Shown here one piece after another: positions 1 to 9,489 of a DNA stretch of 54,855 nt. The DNA lies in the NCBI GenBank assembly GCA_902557655.1, contig CACEAZ010000011.1, positions 1 through 54,855 on the forward strand, read 5' to 3'. A model generated the notes under the pieces. That model saw nothing but the letters and a program-made list of their open reading frames with translations, made no database searches and was not told the DNA's origin. The position numbers and the translations under genes were made by a program. Numbering within the stretch: position 1 is the stretch's first letter; each line of letters begins with the position of its first letter. This DNA is from an uncultured Bacteroidota bacterium. GTDB taxonomy: Bacteria > Bacteroidota > Bacteroidia > Flavobacteriales > Flavobacteriaceae.

Positions 1-3000
1 CTCCATAAAGCATCTCTAAGATCTGAACATCTGTACTATCTGCATTACCAGACATTACTACTGCGCCGTCAGCGTCTTGGATTTCCCAAGTAATCTCTGA
101 TGGCCAAGATCCAGGTGCTGCCATGAATACTTCAAATGAACAATCAGGATCAACTGGATCAGCACATACTCCGTCTGTACATACAGCAAATACATAACAG
201 AACTCAGCATCTCCAGAGAATTCTGGTACTATTCTATCATTGTAGTTGTCTGCATCTGCACAGTCTTGACCGGATATGTCTTCCTTAGTACCCCAGTCTC
301 CACCGTCATTCGGACTATTTAAGAATGTATAGTTTCCACCGATTTGGTCTGTAGAAATTGGGATTGTTGCTGTCCATACTCCGTCGCCGTCATCATCTGA
401 CATCGCAACTCCGTCAGCTCCACCTAAGATTCCACCACCCATGTACATTCCATTAGCACCTACTTCAATTGCTGTAGCGTCTAAGTTGAATGTTACATTG
501 TAAACTACGCCTGGTGTTTCACCTGCACATAAGTTCCAGAAAACAGTTGGTAAGACGATGTCTTCACCAGCAACCGTTAAGGATCTGTTTGTATAAGTTC
601 CATCAGTAACTGTACATCCTTCTATTGCTTCTGAGAATTCCTCTTGAGCAGACCATCCGTTAATAGTGAACTTGTATTCGTAGTCTCCGTCTGCAAGCTC
701 CATTGTAAGTGTCCAGATTCCGTCTCCGTCATCGTCAGACATTGGGTTACATTCACCACACCATCCGACAAAGTTTCCGTTTAAGTAAACTATATCAGTC
801 TCTGCTAATCCTCCAGGATAGTTACTCGTGTCTACACTAAATGTAACATCAGAAGTAGTCGCTGGAGCAGGACAAGTTCCGTCTGATTCACAGCTTCCAA
901 AACAATGTTGTATTGTCATAGCATCACCTGTAATTTCAGGTAATATTCTATCATCATAGTTGGCTGGATCTGCACACTCTTGTCCATTTAAGACTTCTTT
1001 TGTACCCCAGTCATTTTCGTTAGTCGGGCTATTTAAGAATATGTAGTTACCTGTTGTGCCTTGGTCTAAGTTAACTGTTACTTCCCATGTACCGTCACCA
1101 TCAGCATCTGACATCATGTAAGCCATAGCATTACCTAAAACACCACCACCAGCATACATACCGTTAGGACCAACTTCGATGTTCGCAGTATTTACCGTAA
1201 AGGTAACAGCTGTTGTAGCTGGACCACAAGAGGCAGTAACCTCAACTTCACTACCTGTAGCAGATGAAGCAACTACATTGCCTTCTGAGTCTAAGATATC
1301 GTAAGAGGTTTCAGAATCGTATGAGCCTGATGTCCATGAAGATGTAATAACATCACCTGAATTTATACCAAATGAAACAACCTGAGCTTCACCGGCACCA
1401 GCGGCAGAAGTATTTGCAAATGAACCTATTGAAATGCCGTTAGCAAATAATTCAACTGAAGCACCATTCCATCCATCACCATAGGAGTCAACCATGGATA
1501 TTGAGTAATTACATTCTGTTACCGTAAAAGTAACTGAAGATTCAACAGCAGGATCTAAGGGTTGGTGATTTGCATCAACCAACGAGAATACAATAGTATG
1601 TGTACCCACCGGCAAATCAGTTAATGTAAGAGGATCAGCAGAGTAAACCATTACAGTGTCTCCACCATTCAATGAATAGTGAATGTGTCCGTCTACACCA
1701 TCTCCTTGGCCAACGGTGAAGTTAGTAATATCAAATGAGAATGTTGCTGAATTATCAGTTACAGAACCAGTAGCAGCAAAAGAAATTGCATTTGCATCAA
1801 TACATTCAATGGATGTAGAAGCTACACTTCCGCCTTCCATAGTATATAAATTACCACCTACACTGATTCCTCCAGAATTCCATCCATCTCCAAAAGAATC
1901 GATCAAAAATAATGTGTAAGTATCACCATATGACATTTCTAAAACCTGAACAGTATCACTAGATCCAGTACCTGACATTACTACTGCGCCGTCAGCGTCT
2001 TGGATTTCCCATGTAATTTCCTCTGGGTAATTTCCTGGATATGCCATGAATACCTCAAATGAACAGTCGGCTGACGTAGGATTAATAGATTCTGAAGCAA
2101 ATAAAATCTGTTGTATATCCATTTCACCTGCAGAAGCAGTAGCTCCATCGCCTGGATTTTCTACTAGCTGGAACCACCAACTAGACTGAGTTTCTGACCA
2201 ATTTGTAAAAGCTGATAAATCAACTTCTACAGTTTGAGCTTCAGAGGAATTAGGAGTAATATCTGATGTTGAGAATTCGTTTCCGCCACTTGGTGAAACA
2301 AATGTCAATTTGTTTTTAGGAGAATTATTGACAAGTGTAACTTGTACATACTTATAAGTGTCTGCATCAACACTGTACAAGCCAGATTGTTCTAATTTTG
2401 GATATGGGCTTTGATCGGCTATGTCTAAATGCAATTCACCAGCAACTGGCTGAGACATAGTAACTCCATTTGCACTAACAAATCCTTCAGGATCAGAAGT
2501 ATCATCAAAAGTATAATCTATTCTTGGTGTAGCTGGAATAGATTCTACTATTTCTATGTTATCAAATAAAATATCACCAGAATAAACATTATTATTTACA
2601 CCACCTCCTTGCTTAAATCTAAAGTTAATGGTGCCTAGAGTTCCATTCCAATTCCCATTACTTGACATATTAATGTAGTGAGTAACAAAATCTGCATCAT
2701 TTGCAGAAATTCCATCAAAATTTGTAAAAGAATTTGAACCATTTGTAGTAGTAATCACCTGAACCCTAGTGTTTCCTGTTGTGTTCTTGATTGTTAATGC
2801 AATGTAGTTGCCAACAGACGTGTCTATCATTGCATCCTCGTTTTTCATATTAGGGTTTGCAGAGCCGCCGTTACCATCTTCATTAGGTGAATTGATTGTG
2901 TAAGTTGCATAAGAATCTCCAGCTGTTACACTTGAGTAATTTGATCCAACAAAGTTTTCGTCAGTACCATTAAAATCCCAAGGCGGGGCAGTCTGAGAAA

Positions 3001-3058
3001 ACATTGTAAAATTAAAAAATAGCAACAAAGCTATAACGATTGAGTAAAGTTTGTTCAT
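1..3058 (-). CDS. Multimodular secreted carbohydrate-binding-like protein, 3' end beyond window
   Basis: The frame is open from the ATG at 3058 to the left edge, giving at least 1,019 residues with no stop, so the C-terminus is missing. It starts with a signal peptide (MNKLYSIVIALLLFF, ending near FSQ). Two jelly-roll-like segments follow (about residues 23-165 and 170-320). Next come modules with DSFGDGWNS (about 387) and SYGDGWNG (about 526). Two related modules containing NGMYxGGG and DGDGxW then flank one segment with VYLNGNFVGW, which looks like an E-set/CBM48-type fold. A repeat of the module seen near residue 350 begins at the cut edge. No catalytic motif is visible. It is the last gene seen in the minus-strand polysaccharide locus, 33 bp after a small binding protein. 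A cell-surface glycan-binding or T9SS-exported protein is likely, but the missing end could hold an enzyme or sorting domain. Confidence 0.8.
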   Translation of the reverse strand, partial: MNKLYSIVIALLLFFNFTMFSQTAPPWDFNGTDENFVGSNYSSVTAGDSYATYTINSPNEDGNGGSANPNMKNEDAMIDTSVGNYIALTIKNTTGNTRVQVITTTNGSNSFTNFDGISANDADFVTHYINMSSNGNWNGTLGTINFRFKQGGGVNNNVYSGDILFDNIEIVESIPATPRIDYTFDDTSDPEGFVSANGVTMSQPVAGELHLDIADQSPYPKLEQSGLYSVDADTYKYVQVTLVNNSPKNKLTFVSPSGGNEFSTSDITPNSSEAQTVEVDLSAFTNWSETQSSWWFQLVENPGDGATASAGEMDIQQILFASESINPTSADCSFEVFMAYPGNYPEEITWEIQDADGAVVMSGTGSSDTVQVLEMSYGDTYTLFLIDSFGDGWNSGGISVGGNLYTMEGGSVASTSIECIDANAISFAATGSVTDNSATFSFDITNFTVGQGDGVDGHIHYSLNGGDTVMVYSADPLTLTDLPVGTHTIVFSLVDANHQPLDPAVESSVTFTVTECNYSISMVDSYGDGWNGASVELFANGISIGSFANTSAAGAGEAQVVSFGINSGDVITSSWTSGSYDSETSYDILDSEGNVVASSATGSEVEVTASCGPATTAVTFTVNTANIEVGPNGMYAGGGVLGNAMAYMMSDADGDGTWEVTVNLDQGTTGNYIFLNSPTNENDWGTKEVLNGQECADPANYDDRILPEITGDAMTIQHCFGSCESDGTCPAPATTSDVTFSVDTSNYPGGLAETDIVYLNGNFVGWCGECNPMSDDDGDGIWTLTMELADGDYEYKFTINGWSAQEEFSEAIEGCTVTDGTYTNRSLTVAGEDIVLPTVFWNLCAGETPGVVYNVTFNLDATAIEVGANGMYMGGGILGGADGVAMSDDDGDGVWTATIPISTDQIGGNYTFLNSPNDGGDWGTKEDISGQDCADADNYNDRIVPEFSGDAEFCYVFAVCTDGVCADPVDPDCSFEVFMAAPGSWPSEITWEIQDADGAVVMSGNADSTDVQILEMLYG
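51..88. repeat. 38-nt exact intragenic repeat, copy A
   Basis: Identical over 38 bases to 1974-2011. The offset is 1,923 bp, which is 641 codons, so both copies are read in the same frame and encode the same WEIQDADGAVVMSG stretch of a repeated protein module. This indicates a fairly recent in-frame module duplication. Confidence 0.85.
1974..2011. repeat. 38-nt exact intragenic repeat, copy B
   Basis: Second copy of the 38-base exact repeat at 51-88. The surrounding protein similarity is longer (DCSFEVFMA.PG..P.EITWEI...), so this is the best-conserved core of a duplicated module. Confidence 0.85.
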
Positions 3059-3091
3059 AATAAATAGTTTTTTGTAATTTAATTTAATGAT

Positions 3092-3628
3092 TTATTTTGA
3101 AATAGTTAAGTCGTCTAAGTAAAATTCTGTTCCTTTAGTCATGTACCAGAATTTTACAGCCTGATTATTACTATTTGATTTTAGATTGAAGGTATGAGAA
3201 TATTTAGTCCAATCTTCTGTCAATATAAAATCCTTGCCTTGATAACTGCCTTGAACATCAGACTGAATTACTACTTTCATTTTTCCATTTCCACCTTTAT
3301 TCTTAGCGTGAAAAGTAACTGTAACTGCATCCCCTTCTTTCCCCTTAAACTTTTGATTGAATTGTGAGCTTAGATGATAACCCTTATCACCTAGCTGATG
3401 AGTTTCCACTTTAAGAGCCCTTTGACTACCAGGGTTTGTATCAAAATCCTCTACCGAAAATGTAGCATCGGCTCCTTTACGTGTTACGTTATTCCACCAC
3501 CAAAACTTTCCCTCAGGACTAACGCCTTCTAAATTAGAATTCTTTAATTCTAATGTTTTTTGAGAAAATGAATCGGTGTAAAAAAATACCGCTATTAGAA
3601 CTAAAGTAAATTTTGTTGAATTTTTCAT
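3092..3628 (-). CDS. Small secreted carbohydrate-binding-like module protein
   Basis: The product is 178 residues: a signal peptide (FTLVLIAVFFYTDSFSQ) and one jelly-roll domain of the CBM4/9/22 type, with no T9SS tail and no catalytic region. The domain is clearly homologous to residues about 30-174 of the GH30-like enzyme in the same locus. Both share GSxxALK, a YTVTFxAK-like strand, QSxVxGSYQG, KYSHTF/RYSHTF, FWYM and YFLDxxxIS. It lies between the beta-helix gene (21 bp gap) and the large modular gene (33 bp gap), so it is probably co-transcribed with them. A role in binding the same glycan as the enzyme is inferred from the homology. Without an anchor it may be periplasmic or released. 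Confidence 0.8.
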   Translation of the reverse strand: MKNSTKFTLVLIAVFFYTDSFSQKTLELKNSNLEGVSPEGKFWWWNNVTRKGADATFSVEDFDTNPGSQRALKVETHQLGDKGYHLSSQFNQKFKGKEGDAVTVTFHAKNKGGNGKMKVVIQSDVQGSYQGKDFILTEDWTKYSHTFNLKSNSNNQAVKFWYMTKGTEFYLDDLTISK

Positions 3629-3649
3629 AATTGATTGTTTTATTAATTA

Positions 3650-6379
3650 TTATTGTTGTTTTATTAATCTTAAAATTTTTAATTGTCCTGAGTTTATGTC
3701 TTGAATTCTTATAAAGTAGATACCCGTGTCAAGGGATGAAATATTGATTGAGATTGAGTTATTTTCAAGACTATTTATTTTATTTAATCTATAATGTTTT
3801 CCTAAAATATCATAAACTGAAATATTAGCATCTGAATAAATATTGTTAATCGTCACCATGTTTTCAGCAGGGTTTGGAAAAAGATAAACCTCCTTAAGTG
3901 AATTGTCAATCAATGAAAGGCCTTGTTCCACTGTCACAATAGCCTCACATACTGACTGATTGCCATTTTGATCAGTAACTATCATGCTGATTGAATTTTC
4001 ACCCAAATCTTGTTCAGTAAATTCAGTTTGTGATAACTCATATGTTTCAATCCCACAAGCATCTAAACTACCGTTATTAATTTGTTCAATCGAAATATTT
4101 GCAACTCCACTTTCAAGTGTAATTGTAACATTAGAACATGCTACATATGGGGACTGCTCATCAATAACAGTCACTGTTGAGTTGCATTGAGAAATATTTC
4201 CAAGGTTGTCAGTTGCTGTAATTATCACTTCATTTTCTCCTATTGTCGAACAATCAAAGTTTTCTAATGAAATAGAAATTTCTGCAATACCAGAAACATC
4301 GTTAATACTTTGTATTAAGTCATCCGAAACTATTCCAGCTCCGCCCTCTTCATCTAGAAAAATTGAAATGTTATTACATTGTATTTCAGGACCTGTTGTA
4401 TCAGAAATTTCGGCAACATATTCGTAAGCACCGATATCTACAATATCACCCGAATTTTCAAAATTAACAGCGGGATAGCCTTGTGGAACAAAAGAAAAAT
4501 CATCGATGTAATAATCAATCCCTGTGCCCCCTTGAACTGGCGGTCCTTTCACATATAAGAATAAGTTATTAGCTGGGCTATATGTGTAATCTGCTGAAAG
4601 CAATGTCCATTGCTGACTAGTTATTTCCACAGGGTCATTTAAGTTATAATATTCGTTTTCATCAGTGTCTTTTATTGTTAATTGTGAAGTCCCAGTGGCT
4701 CCAGCCTCTAATTTTACCCAAACATATATAGTGTATGTTTCTCCTTCTGTTAATAAATTATTTAGTACTATTCTAGGGCTATGCCAATTTGCAGTTCTAT
4801 CAGTTGTTAAAAGGCTCCTTTCACCTGAATAAGATTCTAAATTAGTGGTCTCAATCGTTGATCCAAATGCGGTCCATCCCCCGGTAGCATTTTCAAAACT
4901 TGTCGAAGTGACAGCTTCTGTAGCTGATGGTCTAGGATTTCCTAAAATATCATATGTAGGGCTATAGCTTGGGTTTCCAGAATCAATTGCGGGTGAATCC
5001 TCACTTAAAGAAAAATCTGTTCCGTTAATTTCTAGAGGTCCATTAACTATTTCAGGAGCAGAAATAAAAAGAGGATCAATATTGATCATATTATTGGTTT
5101 CATTAGCCGGGTATGCATAGGTTCCGTTTACAATAATATTATCAACTGCAACTCTTGAGCCCGTCACATTATTTAGTTGAAGAGCAGAAAACTCATTGTC
5201 TCTAGTAACTATAATATTATTTACAACTGTAGCGTTTTTAACATTATTAGCTTTAATGCCTCCAACCTTTTGACCTCTGTGGGCTGGATTACCTTCAGAA
5301 ACAGAAATGTCCTGAATGATCTCATGAACACCATTAAAATACAGGGTATTATTTTGATATATCGCAGATGCAGATTGAGAATGGTCAAAATTAATTCCAT
5401 TCTTTCCATTGTTTAAACACAAGTTGTTTTCAAACAAAAAGGTACCGTTATATCCAGGGTCACTTCTAGTAACGTAAATACCTTGTCCATCCCAAATCGA
5501 TTGGAAATTTGCAGTCCCATAATTTGGATTATTATTCCCCGAGTTATCGGGTAGCTGTGTAACATAGAAGCGAATTCTGTTCCAATTATTGTAAACTATA
5601 TTACCCCTGATAATCATTTTAATATCGTTGGTGTTGTCCCCGCTTTGAGAAATTGACTCAGCCAATACAATGGCGCTTGATGCAGACGAAGTCCACCAAT
5701 TTGAATTATAAACAATATTATTTTCTATGGTTATGTAATCACTATCATTAAATCGAATAGCTGATCCACAGGTGTCGTGAACAATATTATTTCTGATAAT
5801 AACATGATGATGCGCTCCATAGCCACCCCAAATTCCTTTACCTCCAAAATAGGAATTATTATAGTTTGTAGAATCATCTTCATCTTCAGCCATTTCGATT
5901 TTATAATTTCTATCGGCTTCAGCCATTTCATAATTGATGTCCTGTGCTGGGCCTTCAACCTCAAAGCCTTCAACAATTATATAATTCATATTGTTTGAAA
6001 TAACAATACCTCCTCTTCCGTCGAATTGAATTTTAGGGGTATGTCCAGGATAATTCCTTAATGTAATATATGCATCCTCGGTTCCAGATTTATTTATAGT
6101 AACGACATGTTGGTTATTCATGTTTGTATTGGTTGAAGGTTCAACATTACCGTAATTATTGTTTTGATAAACTCCATCCATAACATAAACTGTACCGCCT
6201 GGATTTACCATGGAAATCCCTTTATTTATTGTTTTATAAGGAGAATCAATTGTTCCTGAATTATTGTCTGAGCCGTTTGAATCAGAAACATAATAATCTT
6301 GTGCGGTTACCATTTGTAAGCTAAACAGTATTACAGCAGTCAAAAAATAATTTTTGAGTATTGGTTTTCTTATTATCAT
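3650..6379 (-). CDS. Right-handed beta-helix protein with inserted CBM-like domain, HYR-like repeats and T9SS tail
   Basis: The 909-residue protein has a signal peptide (to about TAQ, residue 27) and a parallel beta-helix (about 28-460) rich in NNI/ENN turns. A C-terminal cap is recognisable by NPRPS (481-485) and DIGAYEY (648-654). Between these cap motifs sits a jelly-roll CBM-like domain (about 491-631). Two HYR/Ig-like repeats follow (about 662-820, each with GENxI/S and a TDxxGN motif), then a T9SS type A sorting domain (YLFPNPAENMV to the end). Beta-helix proteins of this type in polysaccharide loci are often lyases or hydrolases, but I see no diagnostic catalytic set, so the family stays open. 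It follows the first sulfatase gene with a 12 bp gap and is probably exported to the cell surface. Confidence 0.85.
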   Translation of the reverse strand: MIIRKPILKNYFLTAVILFSLQMVTAQDYYVSDSNGSDNNSGTIDSPYKTINKGISMVNPGGTVYVMDGVYQNNNYGNVEPSTNTNMNNQHVVTINKSGTEDAYITLRNYPGHTPKIQFDGRGGIVISNNMNYIIVEGFEVEGPAQDINYEMAEADRNYKIEMAEDEDDSTNYNNSYFGGKGIWGGYGAHHHVIIRNNIVHDTCGSAIRFNDSDYITIENNIVYNSNWWTSSASSAIVLAESISQSGDNTNDIKMIIRGNIVYNNWNRIRFYVTQLPDNSGNNNPNYGTANFQSIWDGQGIYVTRSDPGYNGTFLFENNLCLNNGKNGINFDHSQSASAIYQNNTLYFNGVHEIIQDISVSEGNPAHRGQKVGGIKANNVKNATVVNNIIVTRDNEFSALQLNNVTGSRVAVDNIIVNGTYAYPANETNNMINIDPLFISAPEIVNGPLEINGTDFSLSEDSPAIDSGNPSYSPTYDILGNPRPSATEAVTSTSFENATGGWTAFGSTIETTNLESYSGERSLLTTDRTANWHSPRIVLNNLLTEGETYTIYVWVKLEAGATGTSQLTIKDTDENEYYNLNDPVEITSQQWTLLSADYTYSPANNLFLYVKGPPVQGGTGIDYYIDDFSFVPQGYPAVNFENSGDIVDIGAYEYVAEISDTTGPEIQCNNISIFLDEEGGAGIVSDDLIQSINDVSGIAEISISLENFDCSTIGENEVIITATDNLGNISQCNSTVTVIDEQSPYVACSNVTITLESGVANISIEQINNGSLDACGIETYELSQTEFTEQDLGENSISMIVTDQNGNQSVCEAIVTVEQGLSLIDNSLKEVYLFPNPAENMVTINNIYSDANISVYDILGKHYRLNKINSLENNSISINISSLDTGIYFIRIQDINSGQLKILRLIKQQ

Positions 6380-6391
6380 GTTGTTATAAAT

Positions 6392-7825
6392 TTAGTCATT
6401 TTCAAAAGGATCTTCGTTAACAAAATCCCTCATTTCCTTTAATTTAACTCTATAGCTATTTACTAATTCTGCATTTTCAGGAACTTTTGAAATATCTTTG
6501 TTTTGTTTTTTATCATTCTTCATGTCATATAACATATTACCTAAATATTTTTTCCCTTGAAAAAACTCAGTATATGAATAGCTTTCATCTATCACGGCCT
6601 CCCCTTGTTTGTATCTAGTATAGATTTCATTTTTTATTATTGTATTTGGATTTTCAAGAACAGGCGTCAAGCTTTTACCCTGAATATATGTTGGAGGATC
6701 AATTCCTACAAGCTCACACAAGGTTGGATAGATATCTACCAATTCCGTAAACGAATCTGAATTATCTGTTGTACTATATTTTGGGGAAGATATAATGAGT
6801 GGAATTTGAACTGCCTCATAAAATGTACTGTGCTTACACCAAAATCCGTGTTCTCCTAAAAAATATCCGTGGTCACTCCACAAAACAATGGTTGTATTTT
6901 TTCTCAAGCCTGACTCTTCTAAGCCTTTGATTAAATCACCAATCATTGCATCCATATAACTTACACTAGCGTAATAACCATGAATTAAATCTCTAGAAAG
7001 ATTATCATCTAGCAAACCATTTTCTGGAATTCCCAAATAATTTTTTCTCAATTCTGCTGAATTATGTTGAGCCTCGATTGCGATTTCTGGTGAATTTATA
7101 GGTTGGTATGTATTGTCTGCAAGTTTAATCTCATTATGATCATACATGTCCCAATATTTTTTTGGTTGAATAAAAGGAAGGTGTGGAGAGACATATCCGA
7201 TTGCCATAAAAAATGGTTTTCCATTTTGACTAAACTCTTTAAATTTATCAATAGCATTTAATGTAATTTTCCCGTCATTATAGACATAGTCGTCTACGTC
7301 TGGGTACTCAACAATTGGATTTTTTTTGCCGTATTCACCAGTCTCGGCGTTATCTCTGAGTTTTATAGATTCAGGATCTTGAAAATCTGCCTGTTGAGCT
7401 CCATTGTCTTTTTCTGTCCAGTGCTCTTGAAAATCATCTTTATGATGATATATTTTTCCGTATGAAATGGTTTCATAACCGTTCTCTTTAAATATTTGGT
7501 TTAATGGAATAGCATTCGGAGCATCTACTGAGGCTCTTGTAGAAAAATCATTAAACCGTTTTTCACTTGGTCTTATGCCGGTCATAATACTTGCTCTACT
7601 TGCTCCACATACAGCTATGTTTGTAAAAGCATTATTGAATTGAACGCCCTCTGATGCGAGCTTATCCATGTAAGGGGTAATCATTGTTTCATTTTCATAA
7701 TTGTATGAATTCATGGTTGGTCTTAAGTCATCAATTGAAATAAATAATATGTTATGTTTTTTCTCAACTTGATCATTACATGACACAATAAATATTCCTA
7801 AAAAGATTACTAAAATTTTTTTCAT
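6392..7825 (-). CDS. S1-family sulfatase lipoprotein, iduronate-2-sulfatase-like
   Basis: The 477-residue protein starts with a lipoprotein signal (IFIVSC, Cys16). The alkaline-phosphatase-type sulfatase core shows the metal-binding ISIDDLRP near residue 30 and the formylglycine site AVCGASRASIMTG (Cys73). The site is C-x-A-S-R, with Ala in the common Pro position. GIRPSEKRFNDF after the site, GKIYHH, and WSDHGYFLGEHG are typical of the iduronate-2-sulfatase-like group (SulfAtlas S1_7 by resemblance). It would remove sulfate esters from a glycan after Cys is matured to formylglycine, probably at the outer membrane or in the periplasm. It is the third of three consecutive sulfatase genes and starts 7 bp after the stop of the second. 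Confidence 0.92.
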   Translation of the reverse strand: MKKILVIFLGIFIVSCNDQVEKKHNILFISIDDLRPTMNSYNYENETMITPYMDKLASEGVQFNNAFTNIAVCGASRASIMTGIRPSEKRFNDFSTRASVDAPNAIPLNQIFKENGYETISYGKIYHHKDDFQEHWTEKDNGAQQADFQDPESIKLRDNAETGEYGKKNPIVEYPDVDDYVYNDGKITLNAIDKFKEFSQNGKPFFMAIGYVSPHLPFIQPKKYWDMYDHNEIKLADNTYQPINSPEIAIEAQHNSAELRKNYLGIPENGLLDDNLSRDLIHGYYASVSYMDAMIGDLIKGLEESGLRKNTTIVLWSDHGYFLGEHGFWCKHSTFYEAVQIPLIISSPKYSTTDNSDSFTELVDIYPTLCELVGIDPPTYIQGKSLTPVLENPNTIIKNEIYTRYKQGEAVIDESYSYTEFFQGKKYLGNMLYDMKNDKKQNKDISKVPENAELVNSYRVKLKEMRDFVNEDPFEND

Positions 7826-7832
7826 TTTTAAT

Positions 7833-9488
7833 TTAATTTGAGGTTATTTCTGATGCTTTGTAACCAATCCTTATTGCCCTAGCAACAATTTTTTGTTTAT
7901 CGCCAAGCTCAATAGGCTTGTGATATAAATCCCAACTATTCGTTCCAATTTTTTCATCAATTTGATATCCAATCGAGGCTCCTTTTGTAGTTGATTTGAG
8001 TTCATAAAAACCATTAGGATCAATTTTAAATTCGACATTTTCTGTAACTGGCTGAATCATATTTGGCCAGAAAGATTTTACAATTTCGTTTTCAGGGATA
8101 AACCCCTGATCATCAATTTCTTTTTGCCAATTTTCTAATGCAACTCTAAATTCATTTATCTTTTTAGTATACTGTGGGTCATCAATTATATTGTTAACCT
8201 CATAGGGGTCATTAGCTAAATCATAAAACTCCTCCATGGGCTTTGTTTTCATAAATATATATTTAGCATCACCTTCTAACATGTTTAAACTATCCATTTG
8301 AATAAGTTTAGAGTTCATGGTTATTCGCTCTCTATATTTATTGCGATAAATCAAAGGTAATTCTGGCATAAAATTTTTAATATAAACATACCTTCCGTCC
8401 AATACTGATCTCTGCATGTCTGTACTCTCATCAAACCTATCAGCCGTTCCAAAAGCGTGTTTCCGTGCTTCTTCTTCATATCGCCCAGCTATTGCTTTAC
8501 CATCGTAATGATTGGGTGGTTTGATGTTTAATAAGGACAAAACTGTTGGGCCTAAATCCATAAGTGATACGATTCTATCATCAACTTTTCCTGCATTTTT
8601 TTTGTTAGGATACCTGATAATTAGTGGCACATTAAGCCCACTATTTCCTACTGCTCTTTTTTGCCTCAATAAATTACCCCCATGATCACTCCAAAACATA
8701 ATGATAGTATTTTCTAGAAGACCATCTGACTCTAATTGATTAATTAGTTCGCCAACCTTTTTATCCATTGCCTCAATATTAGAATACTTTCTTGCAATAT
8801 CATTTCTGACCTCAGGAATATCTGGAAAATACGACGGTATTTTAATGTCTTCGGGGCTAACTGTGAGGGGCTTATTACCTCTTTCCCATATTCTTGACTC
8901 GTGCGTTAGCAAAGTATTCCACACATAAAAAAATGGTCTATCTTTTGGAGCATCTCTAAAGGAAACGGTTGAAGATACTTCATCCCACGCGGTAAAGGGT
9001 GCGTTAAACTGATAATCACATTTAAAATTATTTACACAATAATAACCTTCTTTCCTTAACATTTCAGTGAATGGCTTAACATGGGGAGGGGTAACAACCT
9101 CATATTCTGGTATGTTAAATCCAGCTTTGTCAATAACTCCAATATTATTTTTGTGCGAAACTTGTTCTGGAGTTTTGTAATTATGGTAGTCTCCGGTTCT
9201 CATATTATGTGCTCCAAGTCTTGCAGAATACATTCCCGTAATAATTGAGAATCTGCTTGGTGCACAAACCCCAACAGTTGAGTATGCATTGGTATATCTA
9301 ACTCCTTCAGATGCAAGCTTATCAAGATTTGGTGTTTTAACTATGTCATTACCATAAGATCCTAAAATGGGGCCCATATCCTCACAACTTATCCATACTA
9401 CATTAACTGGTTTTTGTTTTGTTTTTATATTTTCAAAACATGAAAAAAACAGAGGAATAATTAATAATATAAGTTTTGACTTAAACAT
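7833..9488 (-). CDS. S1-family sulfatase lipoprotein, N-sulfoglucosamine sulfohydrolase-like
   Basis: An upstream ATG at 9518 would overlap the previous gene by 29 bp. The ATG at 9488 lies just after that gene's stop and begins a good lipoprotein signal (MFKSKLILLIIPLFFSC), so I choose it, giving 551 residues. The core contains WISCEDMGP (metal site), GVCAPSRFSIITG (formylglycine Cys near residue 75, canonical C-x-P-S-R) and MFWSDHGGN. The ISCEDM and YSARLGAHNMR signatures resemble the SGSH-like group (S1_8 by resemblance). The true substrate is probably an algal sulfated sugar rather than heparan. The C-terminal 80 residues form an extra beta-rich segment. It is co-directional with two other sulfatase genes. 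Confidence 0.92.
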   Translation of the reverse strand: MFKSKLILLIIPLFFSCFENIKTKQKPVNVVWISCEDMGPILGSYGNDIVKTPNLDKLASEGVRYTNAYSTVGVCAPSRFSIITGMYSARLGAHNMRTGDYHNYKTPEQVSHKNNIGVIDKAGFNIPEYEVVTPPHVKPFTEMLRKEGYYCVNNFKCDYQFNAPFTAWDEVSSTVSFRDAPKDRPFFYVWNTLLTHESRIWERGNKPLTVSPEDIKIPSYFPDIPEVRNDIARKYSNIEAMDKKVGELINQLESDGLLENTIIMFWSDHGGNLLRQKRAVGNSGLNVPLIIRYPNKKNAGKVDDRIVSLMDLGPTVLSLLNIKPPNHYDGKAIAGRYEEEARKHAFGTADRFDESTDMQRSVLDGRYVYIKNFMPELPLIYRNKYRERITMNSKLIQMDSLNMLEGDAKYIFMKTKPMEEFYDLANDPYEVNNIIDDPQYTKKINEFRVALENWQKEIDDQGFIPENEIVKSFWPNMIQPVTENVEFKIDPNGFYELKSTTKGASIGYQIDEKIGTNSWDLYHKPIELGDKQKIVARAIRIGYKASEITSN

Positions 9489-9489
9489 A

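Noticed and set aside
5177-5416. Opposite-strand and alternative-frame ORFs inside the beta-helix gene (5177-5416 +, 5221-5409 -, 5731-5998)
   Set aside because: Low-complexity products from AT-rich repeats of the beta-helix gene, without any domain signal.
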